The notes under the pieces were generated by a model that worked only from the letters and a program-made list of their open reading frames with translations, searched no databases and was not told the origin of the DNA. Below are positions 1 to 8,525 of a stretch of 32,285 bases of DNA, piece by piece. Both the position numbers and the translations under genes were made by a program. The stretch lies in contig JAGNRZ010000016.1 in the NCBI GenBank assembly GCA_017988335.1, positions 1 through 32,285 of the forward strand, read 5' to 3'. The stretch is from Ferruginibacter sp. (lineage in GTDB: Bacteria > Bacteroidota > Bacteroidia > Chitinophagales > Chitinophagaceae). How positions within the stretch are numbered: the stretch's first letter is position 1; every line of letters starts with the position of its first letter.

Positions 1-1
1 G

Positions 2-1060
2 CCCAACACAATACCTAATGCTTTAACCAAGGAATTGCTAGAAGATAAATACACCATTGCTAAAAATACTTCGCTAGCTAACTATTCTTTTTTTATGGGA
101 GTTAGTAACACCAATGCAGATGAGGTTTTAAAAATAAATAGTTTTAAAAAAGAAATATGTGGTGTAAAAATTTTTATGGGTGCTAGTACTGGTAATATGT
201 TGGTAGATAGCCACACCACATTAGATAAAATTTTTAGTGAAAGCGAAATGCTTATTGCCACACATTGCGAAGATGAACGAATAATTAAAAACAATTTGGA
301 AAGATTAGCTGGCGAAAGTTTAACCCCAGCCCATCACCCCATAATCCGAAATGAAGAGGCTTGTTACGAAAGCAGTTTAACTGCCATACAATTTGCAAAA
401 AAATATAATAGTCGTTTACATATTTTGCATATCAGTACCGAAAAAGAATTGCAGTTGTTTGGTAATATGTTGCCATTAAAAGATAAACGAATTACTACAG
501 AAGTATGTGTACACCATTTACATTTTACAGCAGATGATTATGAAACCTTAGGTTACAAAATAAAATGTAATCCTGCAATTAAAGCACCTAATAATAAAGA
601 AGCTTTATGGAAAGCCTTGCTAGATGATAGATTAGACATAATTGCAACAGACCATGCTCCACATTTATTAACAGAAAAAGAAGGTGATTATAGCCATGCC
701 CATGCTGGCTTACCTTTAGTGCAGCATCCATTATTATTAATGTTGCATTACCATAAGCAAGGAGTAATAAGCTTAGAAAAAATTGTACAAAAAATGAGCC
801 ATGCTGTAGCCGATTGTTTTCAAATTGCAGAACGTGGCTATATACAAGAAGGGTATTTTGCCGATTTAGTAGTTGTAGATACTAAAAAGCCTCATACCGT
901 TACTAAAGAAAATATTTTTTACAAATGTAGATGGAGTCCTTTAGAGAATTTTACATTTTCTGCATCTATAGATAAAACATTTGTAAATGGCAACTTAGTT
1001 TGGAACAATGGAAGGTTTAATGAAGATAGTAGAGGGCAGAGGTTGCTGTTTAATAGATAA
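2..1060 (+). CDS. pyrC: Dihydroorotase, 5' end outside window
   Basis: Dihydroorotase closes N-carbamoyl-aspartate to dihydroorotate, step three of pyrimidine synthesis, in the cytosol. The frame is open to the left edge and reads PNTIPNALTKELLEDK, a conserved stretch just after the metal-binding N-terminus, so roughly the first 90 residues, including the HxH metal motif, are missing. About 352 residues are visible. Seen motifs are GVKIFMGAST with the lysine expected to be carboxylated, ATHCEDE, LHISTEKEL, KCNPAIKAP, and IATDHAPH (Asp codon at 650-652), which supplies the catalytic aspartate. The order fits the class I dihydroorotase/allantoinase branch of the amidohydrolases. Allantoinase is the main alternative; NPAIKAP and DHAPH favour dihydroorotase. 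The stop runs straight into a low-complexity repeat. Confidence 0.9.
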   Translation, partial: PNTIPNALTKELLEDKYTIAKNTSLANYSFFMGVSNTNADEVLKINSFKKEICGVKIFMGASTGNMLVDSHTTLDKIFSESEMLIATHCEDERIIKNNLERLAGESLTPAHHPIIRNEEACYESSLTAIQFAKKYNSRLHILHISTEKELQLFGNMLPLKDKRITTEVCVHHLHFTADDYETLGYKIKCNPAIKAPNNKEALWKALLDDRLDIIATDHAPHLLTEKEGDYSHAHAGLPLVQHPLLLMLHYHKQGVISLEKIVQKMSHAVADCFQIAERGYIQEGYFADLVVVDTKKPHTVTKENIFYKCRWSPLENFTFSASIDKTFVNGNLVWNNGRFNEDSRGQRLLFNR

Positions 1061-1110
1061 TAATGAATAGTGAATAGTGAATGATGAATTTTGAATATTG
1101 AATAGTGAAA
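1061..1110. repeat. Low-complexity GAATAGTGAAT array
   Basis: Directly after the pyrC stop the motif GAATAGT/GAATGAT/GAATATT is repeated about six times in 50 bases. No hairpin or gene is apparent. It resembles other A/T-rich arrays in this window (7286-7320, 14989-15027, 22007-22038, 26164-26187) that also sit at gene ends or starts. Confidence 0.6.
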
Positions 1111-1190
1111 GTATAGCACAATGTAAATTAGTGTAATTCGTTAAAATTCGTGTAATAGAAATTTATACATCAAAAAATCGCAGATTCTTC

Positions 1191-2507
1191 ATGGAGATAG
1201 ACAAGACCACTTTAAACGACATATCAATTTTTAATACTGAAGAAGAGTTATCTATTTTTAGTAAGCTTAGTTTATGCGATACTATAAATGGGAAAGAACA
1301 ATTATATCAAAATTTTGCAACACCCCTAAAAACCAAAGCCGAAATTATTGGGGTACAACAAACCTTACAATTATTAATTGCAAAACAAAGTGAATGGCCA
1401 AAGCAAATAAGTAATGGTACTATAATGGTGGTAGAAAAATTTTTTAGTGCCACCATCGATGAAATACCTAACAGCTCATCTGCTTGGGATGCTTTTAGTT
1501 ATAAAATATTGCATGGACCAGATTTTTCTTTAGTAAAATACAGTGCCCAACATTGCTTTGATTTTGTAAAAGGAATGCAACAATGGGTTAAAATTTTATC
1601 TAATGATAATACTCCACTTCCATTAAAAGTTGAAATAGAAAAAGCCAAAAAAGCGTTAGGAAAAAAACAATTTAATGTAGTTGTAAATCACAAAACAAGC
1701 AAAGACCTTACTAATGGGCAGTTGCTACAACTGGCACATTTTATAAGATATCAATACAAATTAAATATACTTGATTTGTTAGCCATACATGCCCGTATTG
1801 ACGCATGGATAGGTATGACAAAAGCTGTTGCAAAATATAATTTACACTTTCCCCAGTTTATTGAAAATGAAAAGCCTGTTTTAGAAGTTTCTGGCTTATA
1901 TCATTTGTTGCTACATACTCCCATTGCTTATGAAATTGATTTGAATGATACTACTAATTTTCTTTTTTTAACAGGAGCAAATATGGCAGGTAAAAGCACT
2001 TTTATTAAAGCCATGGGTAGTGCAGTTTTTTTAGCTCATGTAGGTATGGGTGTACCTGCAAAAAATATGAAGCTTACCTGCTTTGATGGATTGTTGAGTA
2101 ATATAAATGTGGTAGATAACTTAATAAAGGGCGAAAGCTATTTTTATAATGAAGTGCAACGTATTAAAGCCACTGTAAATAAAATAAGCGATGGACGAAA
2201 ATGGCTAATATTGATTGACGAATTATTTAAAGGTACCAATGTGCAAGATGCTATGAAATGCTCTACAACCGTAATTGAGGGGCTTCATAAAAAAACAAAC
2301 TCCTTGTTTATACTATCAACACATTTGTACGAAATAGCCGAGGATTTAAAGCAAAATCCAAATATTACTTTTCGCTATTTTGAAACCGCCATCGTCAACG
2401 ATCAATTACAATTTAGCTATCAGTTAAAAGAAGGTGTAAGTAATGATAGGCTTGGCTATTTAATATTAAAAAAAGAAGGTGTGGTAGATATGTTGGAAAG
2501 GTTGTAG
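1191..2507 (+). CDS. MutS-family ATPase lacking the mismatch-recognition domain
   Basis: The 438-residue protein has the C-terminal half of a MutS-type protein: a helical lever/clamp-like region followed by the ABC-like ATPase. Walker A is GANMAGKST at residues 262-270, Walker B is LILIDE around 339-344, and the H-loop is LSTH at 375-378. The N-terminal mismatch-binding and connector domains of true MutS (about 850 residues) are absent, and there is no Smr nuclease domain as in MutS2. This short 'MutS domain V' form is common in Bacteroidota and its role is not established, so a mismatch-repair function should not be assumed. It starts at an ATG 130 nt after pyrC. Confidence is high for the family and low for a specific function. 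Confidence 0.85.
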   Translation: MEIDKTTLNDISIFNTEEELSIFSKLSLCDTINGKEQLYQNFATPLKTKAEIIGVQQTLQLLIAKQSEWPKQISNGTIMVVEKFFSATIDEIPNSSSAWDAFSYKILHGPDFSLVKYSAQHCFDFVKGMQQWVKILSNDNTPLPLKVEIEKAKKALGKKQFNVVVNHKTSKDLTNGQLLQLAHFIRYQYKLNILDLLAIHARIDAWIGMTKAVAKYNLHFPQFIENEKPVLEVSGLYHLLLHTPIAYEIDLNDTTNFLFLTGANMAGKSTFIKAMGSAVFLAHVGMGVPAKNMKLTCFDGLLSNINVVDNLIKGESYFYNEVQRIKATVNKISDGRKWLILIDELFKGTNVQDAMKCSTTVIEGLHKKTNSLFILSTHLYEIAEDLKQNPNITFRYFETAIVNDQLQFSYQLKEGVSNDRLGYLILKKEGVVDMLERL

Positions 2508-2566
2508 AATTGTTAAATGTGGCTATTGGGTATATGTAACACCTTTAGTTTTTTTACTTTAGCATT

Positions 2567-2932
2567 ATGGAAAATATACAAGCTAATCAAATAGATTTAA
2601 TTACAATAAATGATAGTAATGCTAACCCTAAAATCCCTTTAGGCATTGGTATTACTGCTATTTCTTTATTAGCATTATCTGCCCTGTTTGAGTTTGTAAT
2701 ATTTTATGGGGTAGGCTTATTATCATTTGTTTTAGCTTTTGTTTTATCCATTATTGGTGTGGTAGTGAGTGCAAAGTTTAAAAACAAACATGTTCATCTT
2801 TCAACACAACAAAATAATAAACTAAAACTAGCCAAATGGCTTTCGTTAATCACCTTAATTATTTCTTCTTTAATTATACTGGGTGTAATTTCCCTTATTA
2901 TTTTAATTGGCAATCAGGGGTTTGGTAGATAA
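2567..2932 (+). CDS. Small hydrophobic membrane protein, unknown function
   Basis: A 121-residue protein with a polar N-terminus of about 22 residues, then a long hydrophobic stretch (about 24-70) that can form two membrane helices, a basic loop (KFKNKHVHLSTQQNNKLKLAK) and a third helix at about 92-115. The layout is like small DUF4190-type membrane proteins, but I cannot assign a family. It lies 59 nt after the MutS-like gene and 51 nt before the L,D-transpeptidase gene, all on the same strand. The ATG follows a TACTTTAG sequence, close to the Bacteroidota -7 box. Confidence 0.6.
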   Translation: MENIQANQIDLITINDSNANPKIPLGIGITAISLLALSALFEFVIFYGVGLLSFVLAFVLSIIGVVVSAKFKNKHVHLSTQQNNKLKLAKWLSLITLIISSLIILGVISLIILIGNQGFGR

Positions 2933-2968
2933 AATTGTTAAATAGGTTACCTTACCCTAATAATCTGT

Positions 2969-2976
2969 TACTTTTG
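2969..2976 (+). promoter_or_regulatory. TAnnTTTG -7 element before the L,D-transpeptidase gene
   Basis: TACTTTTG matches the Bacteroidota -7 consensus TAnnTTTG exactly and ends 7 nt before the ATG at 2984. No TTG-type -33 box lies at the usual 19-21 nt spacing, so this is a partial match. A very short or absent leader is implied. Confidence 0.4.
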
Positions 2977-2983
2977 TGTAAGT

Positions 2984-3805
2984 ATGATTCAATTACTTAG
3001 ATATTCAAAACTTAACACATTATTTAGTATTTGTTTTTTTGTTTGTGTTTATTCTTCTTGTAAAAACAAAAAGAAAGAAACTGCTTTTGATAACTTTCAA
3101 TACGAACAATTTAAGGACTCTTTATTAATAAGTGACACAAGTAAATTGCCTGATACAATTAATTTATTTGATGCAGATGAATTTACTCCTAGTGAAGATT
3201 CGGTAGGCGAATTATTAGTACAAATTGATACTATTTGGCGAAGAGAATTAGTTTTTATGGATAGAATAGATTCTTTAAAAAAGCGCCTTAATAAAACACC
3301 AGGCTTTTCACCCGAAGAAAAATTAGCCATAAAGGAAAATATACGTATTGTAGATTCTTTTTTACTAACTAAAGATACAGCTGATGAAAACGGTTGTAAA
3401 GAAAAAGATTGTATTTTATACGCAGAAATAAATAAGCAAAACCAAACATTGTATCTCTACATGCTTGGTACATTAAGAGACAGTTTTTTAATTTCAACGG
3501 GTATTGGAAAATATGAAACACCTAATTTAAACCTGCGACCTTCTGGGCCAGTGCTAACAAAATATAGCTCAAAAAAATTTCCAGGAGGTAATTATAGTGG
3601 CTTAGGTAATATGCCTTATGCCATTTTTTTAAAAGGTGGTTATGCTTTACATGGAACCACCCCAGGTAATTTTTCTAAATTAGGTTCTAAGGCATCTCAT
3701 GGTTGCATACGCATGCATCCTGATAATGCAAAAGTATTTAATGCACTTGTAAAAACTGTTGGTTTAAATCAAACTTGGGTATCAATAAAAGATTCTATCC
3801 AATAA
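2984..3805 (+). CDS. L,D-transpeptidase (YkuD) lipoprotein
   Basis: A 273-residue secreted protein. The N-terminus has a hydrophobic segment ending in VYSSC, read as a lipoprotein signal with the lipidated Cys near residue 26. Residues about 140-270 form a YkuD/ErfK domain: the conserved His is in LHGTT (H223) and the catalytic Cys in SHGCIRMHP (H239, G240, C241). Such enzymes use the Cys to form L,D cross-links in peptidoglycan or to attach proteins to it, acting in the periplasm. The region between the signal and the domain is charged and probably helical. It appears complete. The family call is firm; whether it cross-links peptidoglycan or anchors a protein cannot be told from sequence. 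Confidence 0.9.
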   Translation: MIQLLRYSKLNTLFSICFFVCVYSSCKNKKKETAFDNFQYEQFKDSLLISDTSKLPDTINLFDADEFTPSEDSVGELLVQIDTIWRRELVFMDRIDSLKKRLNKTPGFSPEEKLAIKENIRIVDSFLLTKDTADENGCKEKDCILYAEINKQNQTLYLYMLGTLRDSFLISTGIGKYETPNLNLRPSGPVLTKYSSKKFPGGNYSGLGNMPYAIFLKGGYALHGTTPGNFSKLGSKASHGCIRMHPDNAKVFNALVKTVGLNQTWVSIKDSIQ

Positions 3806-3898
3806 TTTTTTTAAAGTTTAATAATTACTATATACCTCATTAACATTGCCATTTTACTTTAAAAGTTTTTCACTATTTTGAGACAATAATTATAAAGT

Positions 3899-5443
3899 AT
3901 GTTAGTTAAAACCTATGGGAGTGCTGTTTATGGAGTTGAAGCGATTACTATTACTGTTGAAGTAAGTGTTAACAATCAAGGAAAAGATTACTATATAGTT
4001 GGCTTGCCAGATAGTGCTGTAAAAGAAAGTTTGCAACGGGTTGAAAGTGCTATAAAGAGCAACAAATATTTTATGCCACGTACTAAGTTGGTAGTAAACT
4101 TAGCGCCTGCTGATATTCGTAAAACTGGTACTGCTTTCGATTTGCCCATTGCCATAGGCACTTTAGGAGCAACAGAACAAATAGAAAATTTTGAAAAATT
4201 AAATGAATATGTAATAATGGGTGAGTTGAGTTTGGATGGTGAAGTACGACCCATTAAAGGTGCATTACCCATAGCTATTCAAGCCCGTAAAGAAGGTTTT
4301 AAAGGATTGATTTTACCAAAGGCAAATGCTAGAGAGGCAGCTATGGTAAACAACTTAAATGTGTATGGCGTTACACATATTAATGAAGTAATTGAATTTT
4401 TTGCAAACGAAAATTCATTAGAACCCATTATTGTAAACACCAGAGAAGAGTTTGCCTATGCCCAAAGTAATTTTGAAATAGATTTTTGTGATGTAAAAGG
4501 GCAAGAAAATATTAAGAGAGCTTTAGAAATTGCAGCCGCTGGCGGACATAATGCTATTTTAATTGGTCCACCCGGTGCAGGTAAAACCATGTTGGCAAAA
4601 AGATTGCCTACTATTTTGCCACCGCTTAGTTTGCAAGAAGCATTAGAAACCACAAAAATCCATAGCGTTGCAGGTAAATTGCCAGAGAATGCAACACTAA
4701 TTTCTAAACGTCCATATCGTTCGCCACATCATACTATAAGTGATGTTGCATTAGTAGGAGGTGGCGGTAATCCACAACCCGGCGAAATTTCTTTAGCACA
4801 TAATGGTGTTTTGTTTTTAGATGAATTACCAGAGTTTAAAAGAACGGTATTAGAAGTGATGCGTCAGCCAATGGAGGAACGAAAAGTAACCATTAGTAGA
4901 GCAAAAGTAGCTTTAGATTTTCCTGCAAGTTTTATGTTGATTGCTAGTATGAACCCCTGTCCATGCGGTTTTTTTAATCACCCCGAAAAAGAATGTACCT
5001 GTGGTCCTGGTATTGTTCAAAAATATTTGAATAAAATAAGTGGGCCTTTATTAGATAGAATTGATTTGCATGTAGAAGTAACGCCTGTTGCTTTTAGTGA
5101 GTTAAGTAGTACACAAGAGTTTGAAAAAAGCGAAAAAATAAGAGAACGAGTAATTAAAGCTAGAGAAATACAAACCCAGCGTTATAAAAATAGTGATGGT
5201 GTTTATGCCAATGCACAAATGAGTAGTAAGCAACTAAAAGAAATTTGTGTTATAAGTACTCCTGCACAAAACTTATTAAAAACAGCAATGGAAAAACTAA
5301 ACCTTAGTGCAAGGGCTTACGATAGAATTTTAAAAGTAAGTAGAACCATTGCAGACCTAGATGGTAGCGAAAACATAGAACCCCAACATTTGGCAGAAGC
5401 CATACAATACCGCAGTTTGGATAGGGAAGGTTGGGCTGGATAA
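3899..5443 (+). CDS. YifB/ComM family Mg-chelatase-like AAA+ ATPase
   Basis: A 514-residue protein with the standard three-part YifB layout. There is a Lon-protease-like N-terminal domain (about 1-175), a Mg-chelatase-type AAA+ domain with Walker A GPPGAGKT (223-230) and Walker B LFLDE (305-309), and a C-terminal Mg-chelatase helical domain. A cysteine-rich insert (NPCPCG, then CTCG) is typical of the family. In Vibrio and Haemophilus the relative ComM is a hexameric helicase that helps branch migration in natural transformation; extending that here is inference. The length is normal and the ATG start fits the family N-terminus (MLVKTYGSAVYGVEA). Confidence 0.9.
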   Translation: MLVKTYGSAVYGVEAITITVEVSVNNQGKDYYIVGLPDSAVKESLQRVESAIKSNKYFMPRTKLVVNLAPADIRKTGTAFDLPIAIGTLGATEQIENFEKLNEYVIMGELSLDGEVRPIKGALPIAIQARKEGFKGLILPKANAREAAMVNNLNVYGVTHINEVIEFFANENSLEPIIVNTREEFAYAQSNFEIDFCDVKGQENIKRALEIAAAGGHNAILIGPPGAGKTMLAKRLPTILPPLSLQEALETTKIHSVAGKLPENATLISKRPYRSPHHTISDVALVGGGGNPQPGEISLAHNGVLFLDELPEFKRTVLEVMRQPMEERKVTISRAKVALDFPASFMLIASMNPCPCGFFNHPEKECTCGPGIVQKYLNKISGPLLDRIDLHVEVTPVAFSELSSTQEFEKSEKIRERVIKAREIQTQRYKNSDGVYANAQMSSKQLKEICVISTPAQNLLKTAMEKLNLSARAYDRILKVSRTIADLDGSENIEPQHLAEAIQYRSLDREGWAG

Positions 5444-5470
5444 TTTTTAATTTTGTACCCTTTTTAGAAG

Positions 5471-5478
5471 TAGCTTTG
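5471..5478 (+). promoter_or_regulatory. TAnnTTTG -7 element before the ABC exporter
   Basis: TAGCTTTG is an exact match to the Bacteroidota -7 consensus, 13 nt before the ATG at 5492. A TTTG lies at 5452-5455, but the spacer is only 15 nt, shorter than the usual 19-21, so the upstream half is uncertain. Confidence 0.45.
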
Positions 5479-5491
5479 CTAAATTTTTTTA

Positions 5492-7297
5492 ATGAAGATA
5501 TTATTACACTATCTTAAGCCTTATAAATGGTTGGTAGCTTTGGCATTACTCTTAGCTGCAATTAATCAAACATTCTCAATGCTTGACCCTTATTTTTTTG
5601 GAAAACTTTTTGATACTTATGCCACACATCCACATGAAATAGGTTATTATACTGCAGAAAAAAAATTCGTAGCTACAGGCATCCGTACACAAAGTGAATT
5701 TGTTTGGGGCGTTTTAGGCATGTTAGCTATTTTGGTAAGTGTAGCAATGGTTAGTAGGATTGCAAAAGCCTTTCAAGATTATTTTAGTAGCGTAATTGTA
5801 CAAAAATTTGGTGCAAAAATATTTACTGATGGATTAGCACATAGTATGAAATTGCCTTATCAGCAATTTGAAGATCAGCGTAGTGGAGAAACACTATCTA
5901 TTTTAACTAAAGTAAGGACTGATACAGAAAAATTCATAGTATCCTTCATAAATGTATTGTTTGGAATTTTAGTAGGTATAGTAGTAGTTTCTGTGTATGC
6001 GTTTAGTTTACACTGGAGTATAATGCCCATCTATGTAATAGGAATTTTTTTACTCTCTTTTCTTACAAGCATATTGAGTAAAAAAATAAAAGTAATCCAA
6101 AAAAATATTTTAAAAGAAACTACAACGCTGGCTGGAACCACAACCGAATCATTAAGAAATATTGAGTTAGTAAAAAGTTTAGGCTTAACTAATCAAGAAG
6201 TTATAAGGCTAAATAAAAATACGTATAAAATTTTAGGGCTAGAGTTACGAAAAGTAAAAAGCATTCGTACTCTAAGTTTTATCCAAGGCACATTTGTAAA
6301 TTTATTACGCCAAGTAATTATGTTTACATTATTATGGTTAGTTTTTCAAGGTAAACTTACAGCTGGTGAAGTAATGACATTAACATTCTACTCCTTTTTC
6401 ATATTTGGTCCGTTGCAAGAAATTGGTAATATTATTTTAAGTTATAGAGAAGCAGAAGCATCACTCAATAATTTTCACAACCTAATGCAAAAAGCCCCTG
6501 AGCTTGAACCTGCTAACCCTAAGCATTTAGGCGAAATAAATGCATTAGCTTTTCAAGGTGTTTCGTTTAAACATCAAACAGCATCGCATAAAGCCATAGA
6601 TAATATTAGTTTTGAAGCAAAGCAAGGCGAAACCGTTGCATTTGTTGGACCAAGCGGAAGTGGTAAATCTACTTTAATGAAATTATTGGTAGGCTTGTAC
6701 CGACCACAAGAAGGGAAAATTTTGTATAATAATTTAGATGAAACCGAAATACATTTTGATGATTTGAGAAATCAAATTGGCTTTGTAACACAAGATACCA
6801 ACTTGTTTAGCGGTACCATAAAAGAAAATTTATTGTTTGTAAACCCAACAGCAAGTGATGAATTGCTAACTGATGTTTTAGCAAAAGCAAGTTGTACCAA
6901 TTTATTGGCAAGAGCCGAAAATGGCTTAGATACTATAATTGGTGAAGGAGGCTTAAAACTAAGTGGTGGTGAAAAACAACGTTTATCCATTGCAAGAGCT
7001 TTGCTACGCCAACCACACTTATTAATTTTTGATGAAGCCACAAGTGCATTGGATAGTTTAACGGAAGAAGAAATTACAAATACGATAAGAGATATATCTA
7101 GCCAAAAAGAACAAATAACTATTTTAATTGCACATAGGCTAAGCACTATTATGCATGCCGATAAAATTTATGTGCTAGAAAAAGGTGATGTAGTAGAGCA
7201 AGGCAATCATGAAAGCCTACTTGCAGAAAAAGGCTTGTATTATGCTATGTGGAGACAACAAATTGGAGAAAGAAAAAAGCAAGTAAATAATGGATAA
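5492..7297 (+). CDS. ABC exporter, fused membrane and ATPase domains (MsbA-like)
   Basis: A 601-residue half-transporter. The N-terminal 330 residues hold the six-helix type IV ABC membrane domain. The C-terminal part is the nucleotide-binding domain with Walker A GPSGSGKST (386-394), Q-loop FVTQD, signature LSGGEKQR (from 490), Walker B LLIFDEATSALD (D514, E515) and H-loop AHRLST. It should work as a homodimer or paired heterodimer in the inner membrane. The substrate cannot be read from sequence; lipid, peptide or drug export are all possible. The last codons and the stop lie inside a low-complexity repeat. An ideal -7 box just upstream suggests its own promoter. Confidence 0.9.
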   Translation: MKILLHYLKPYKWLVALALLLAAINQTFSMLDPYFFGKLFDTYATHPHEIGYYTAEKKFVATGIRTQSEFVWGVLGMLAILVSVAMVSRIAKAFQDYFSSVIVQKFGAKIFTDGLAHSMKLPYQQFEDQRSGETLSILTKVRTDTEKFIVSFINVLFGILVGIVVVSVYAFSLHWSIMPIYVIGIFLLSFLTSILSKKIKVIQKNILKETTTLAGTTTESLRNIELVKSLGLTNQEVIRLNKNTYKILGLELRKVKSIRTLSFIQGTFVNLLRQVIMFTLLWLVFQGKLTAGEVMTLTFYSFFIFGPLQEIGNIILSYREAEASLNNFHNLMQKAPELEPANPKHLGEINALAFQGVSFKHQTASHKAIDNISFEAKQGETVAFVGPSGSGKSTLMKLLVGLYRPQEGKILYNNLDETEIHFDDLRNQIGFVTQDTNLFSGTIKENLLFVNPTASDELLTDVLAKASCTNLLARAENGLDTIIGEGGLKLSGGEKQRLSIARALLRQPHLLIFDEATSALDSLTEEEITNTIRDISSQKEQITILIAHRLSTIMHADKIYVLEKGDVVEQGNHESLLAEKGLYYAMWRQQIGERKKQVNNG

Positions 7298-7320
7298 TTG
7301 ATAATAAAGTAAATGATAAT
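7286..7320. repeat. Low-complexity GATAAT array at a gene end
   Basis: The sequence around the exporter stop repeats ATAATGGATAATTGATAAT-like units; the last exporter residues (NNG) and the stop are encoded by it. Nothing else is visible between here and the SemiSWEET ATG at 7373. Confidence 0.4.
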
Positions 7321-7372
7321 TACGGCTAAATCTTAAACTAATAAACCAACTAACCAATTAACAATTTAACTT

Positions 7373-7630
7373 ATGACAGCAATACAAATTTTAGGCTTAG
7401 CAGCAGGTACAATCACCTCAATTACTTTTTTGCCACAAGTAATTCATATTTGGAAAACTAAATCTGCAAAAGATTTATCGCTACAAATGTTGCTACTACT
7501 AGTTTTGGGTGTAAGTATGTGGCTTACATACGGATTGTTAGTAAAGGATGCAGCCATTATTTATACCAATAGTATGGTACTAGCAATGAGCTTGATTTTA
7601 GTATATTTTAAAATTAAATTTAATAAATAA
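7373..7630 (+). CDS. SemiSWEET / PQ-loop sugar transporter
   Basis: An 85-residue protein with three membrane helices, the size and layout of bacterial SemiSWEETs, which dimerise in the inner membrane to pass sugars down their gradient. The first helix ends in the PQ motif (SITFLPQVIHIWKTKSAKDL), and a conserved Asn is seen in the third helix (IYTNSMVLAMSL). There is no signal peptide. It lies between the ABC exporter and a DUF983 gene on the same strand, 13 nt before the latter. The substrate is unknown; family members carry mono- or disaccharides. Confidence 0.85.
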   Translation: MTAIQILGLAAGTITSITFLPQVIHIWKTKSAKDLSLQMLLLLVLGVSMWLTYGLLVKDAAIIYTNSMVLAMSLILVYFKIKFNK

Positions 7631-7631
7631 T

Positions 7632-7639
7632 TATATTTG
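7632..7639 (+). promoter_or_regulatory. TAnnTTTG -7 element abutting the DUF983 start
   Basis: TATATTTG fits the -7 consensus exactly and ends 4 nt before the ATG at 7644. If used, transcription would begin at or next to the A of the ATG, giving a leaderless message. No -33 TTG is present at the proper distance. Confidence 0.35.
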
Positions 7640-7643
7640 CGAT

Positions 7644-8084
7644 ATGAGTAACAAGTTAATGCCAGCTCCAAACTACTTATGGAGTATTTTTAAAATGAGG
7701 TGTCCTAGATGCAGAAGAGGCCCCATGTTTAAAAACCCAAATTCGTACAATAGTTTAAAGGTGGATAAAATTTTAGACATGCACAATGAGTGCCCCCACT
7801 GCCTTCAAAAGTATGAATTGGAAACTGGGTTTTGGTATGGCACTGGATATGTTAGTTATGCATTAACTGTTGCTTTATCTGTAGCTACTTTTATAGCTTG
7901 GTGGGTTTTAATAGGAATATCAATTAACGATAGTAGAATTTTTTATTGGCTAGGATTCAACATTTTACTAATTGTGATTTTACAACCTTGGCTTATGAGA
8001 ATAAGCCGTGTAATATATTTATACTTTTTTGTTAAGTATGACAATGCATATAAAAAGAACAGCCCAAAAATTTTTGATTATTAG
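7644..8084 (+). CDS. DUF983 family membrane protein
   Basis: A 146-residue protein. The N-terminal third has two CxxC knuckles, CPRC (with RRGPMF after it) and CPHC, forming a probable zinc ribbon. Two or three membrane helices follow (about 70-130), and a conserved aromatic segment ends the protein. This is the hallmark of the DUF983 family; its biochemical role is not known. The gene converges on the DUF2721 gene, and the two stop codons overlap by 4 nt (8081-8084), so no terminator can lie between them. Confidence 0.85.
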   Translation: MSNKLMPAPNYLWSIFKMRCPRCRRGPMFKNPNSYNSLKVDKILDMHNECPHCLQKYELETGFWYGTGYVSYALTVALSVATFIAWWVLIGISINDSRIFYWLGFNILLIVILQPWLMRISRVIYLYFFVKYDNAYKKNSPKIFDY

Positions 8085-8524
8085 TCCTCATCTTTTTTAA
8101 AAATATCAGTAAATATATTAGTGTTGCTTAACTCTTCTATATCGCTAAGTTTCACCTCAATGGCTTTTGTACTTTTATTAATTTCTATTAAGGATAAAAC
8201 AATAGATACTAATAAAAAAATTAGGCTAGCTGCAAATATAAAATGAGCCAAGGTAAGCCAGTTTCTAAAAATAGTGTACATACACAATACACAACATAAA
8301 AAACTTAAAATACCAAAACCCTGCATGTAGCGTATTAAATTTAATCGGCTACGAATGTTTTTTATTTGCAATAAAATATTTTTTTCTTTTTGCCCATTAA
8401 TATACTCGGTGTGTAGCTTACGTACTAATGAGGCTAACGATAAAAACCTATTGGTATAAGCTAGCATTAATAAAGTAATTGCCGGAAAAAGTAAGGCTGG
8501 GGTATTAATATTTATATCTAGCAT
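8081..8524 (-). CDS. DUF2721 family membrane protein
   Basis: I place the start at the ATG at 8524, giving 147 residues beginning MLDININTPALLFPAITLLMLAYTNRF, which is the family N-terminus. A longer open frame to 8671 exists but would overlap the PAP2 gene heavily. There are three hydrophobic segments: residues about 8-28, and two in the second half. A basic cytoplasmic loop (IRSRLNLIRYMQ) separates the first from the others. The function is unknown. The start lies 1 nt after the PAP2 stop, so the two genes are very probably co-transcribed and translationally coupled. Confidence 0.8.
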   Translation of the reverse strand: MLDININTPALLFPAITLLMLAYTNRFLSLASLVRKLHTEYINGQKEKNILLQIKNIRSRLNLIRYMQGFGILSFLCCVLCMYTIFRNWLTLAHFIFAASLIFLLVSIVLSLIEINKSTKAIEVKLSDIEELSNTNIFTDIFKKDED

Positions 8525-8525
8525 A

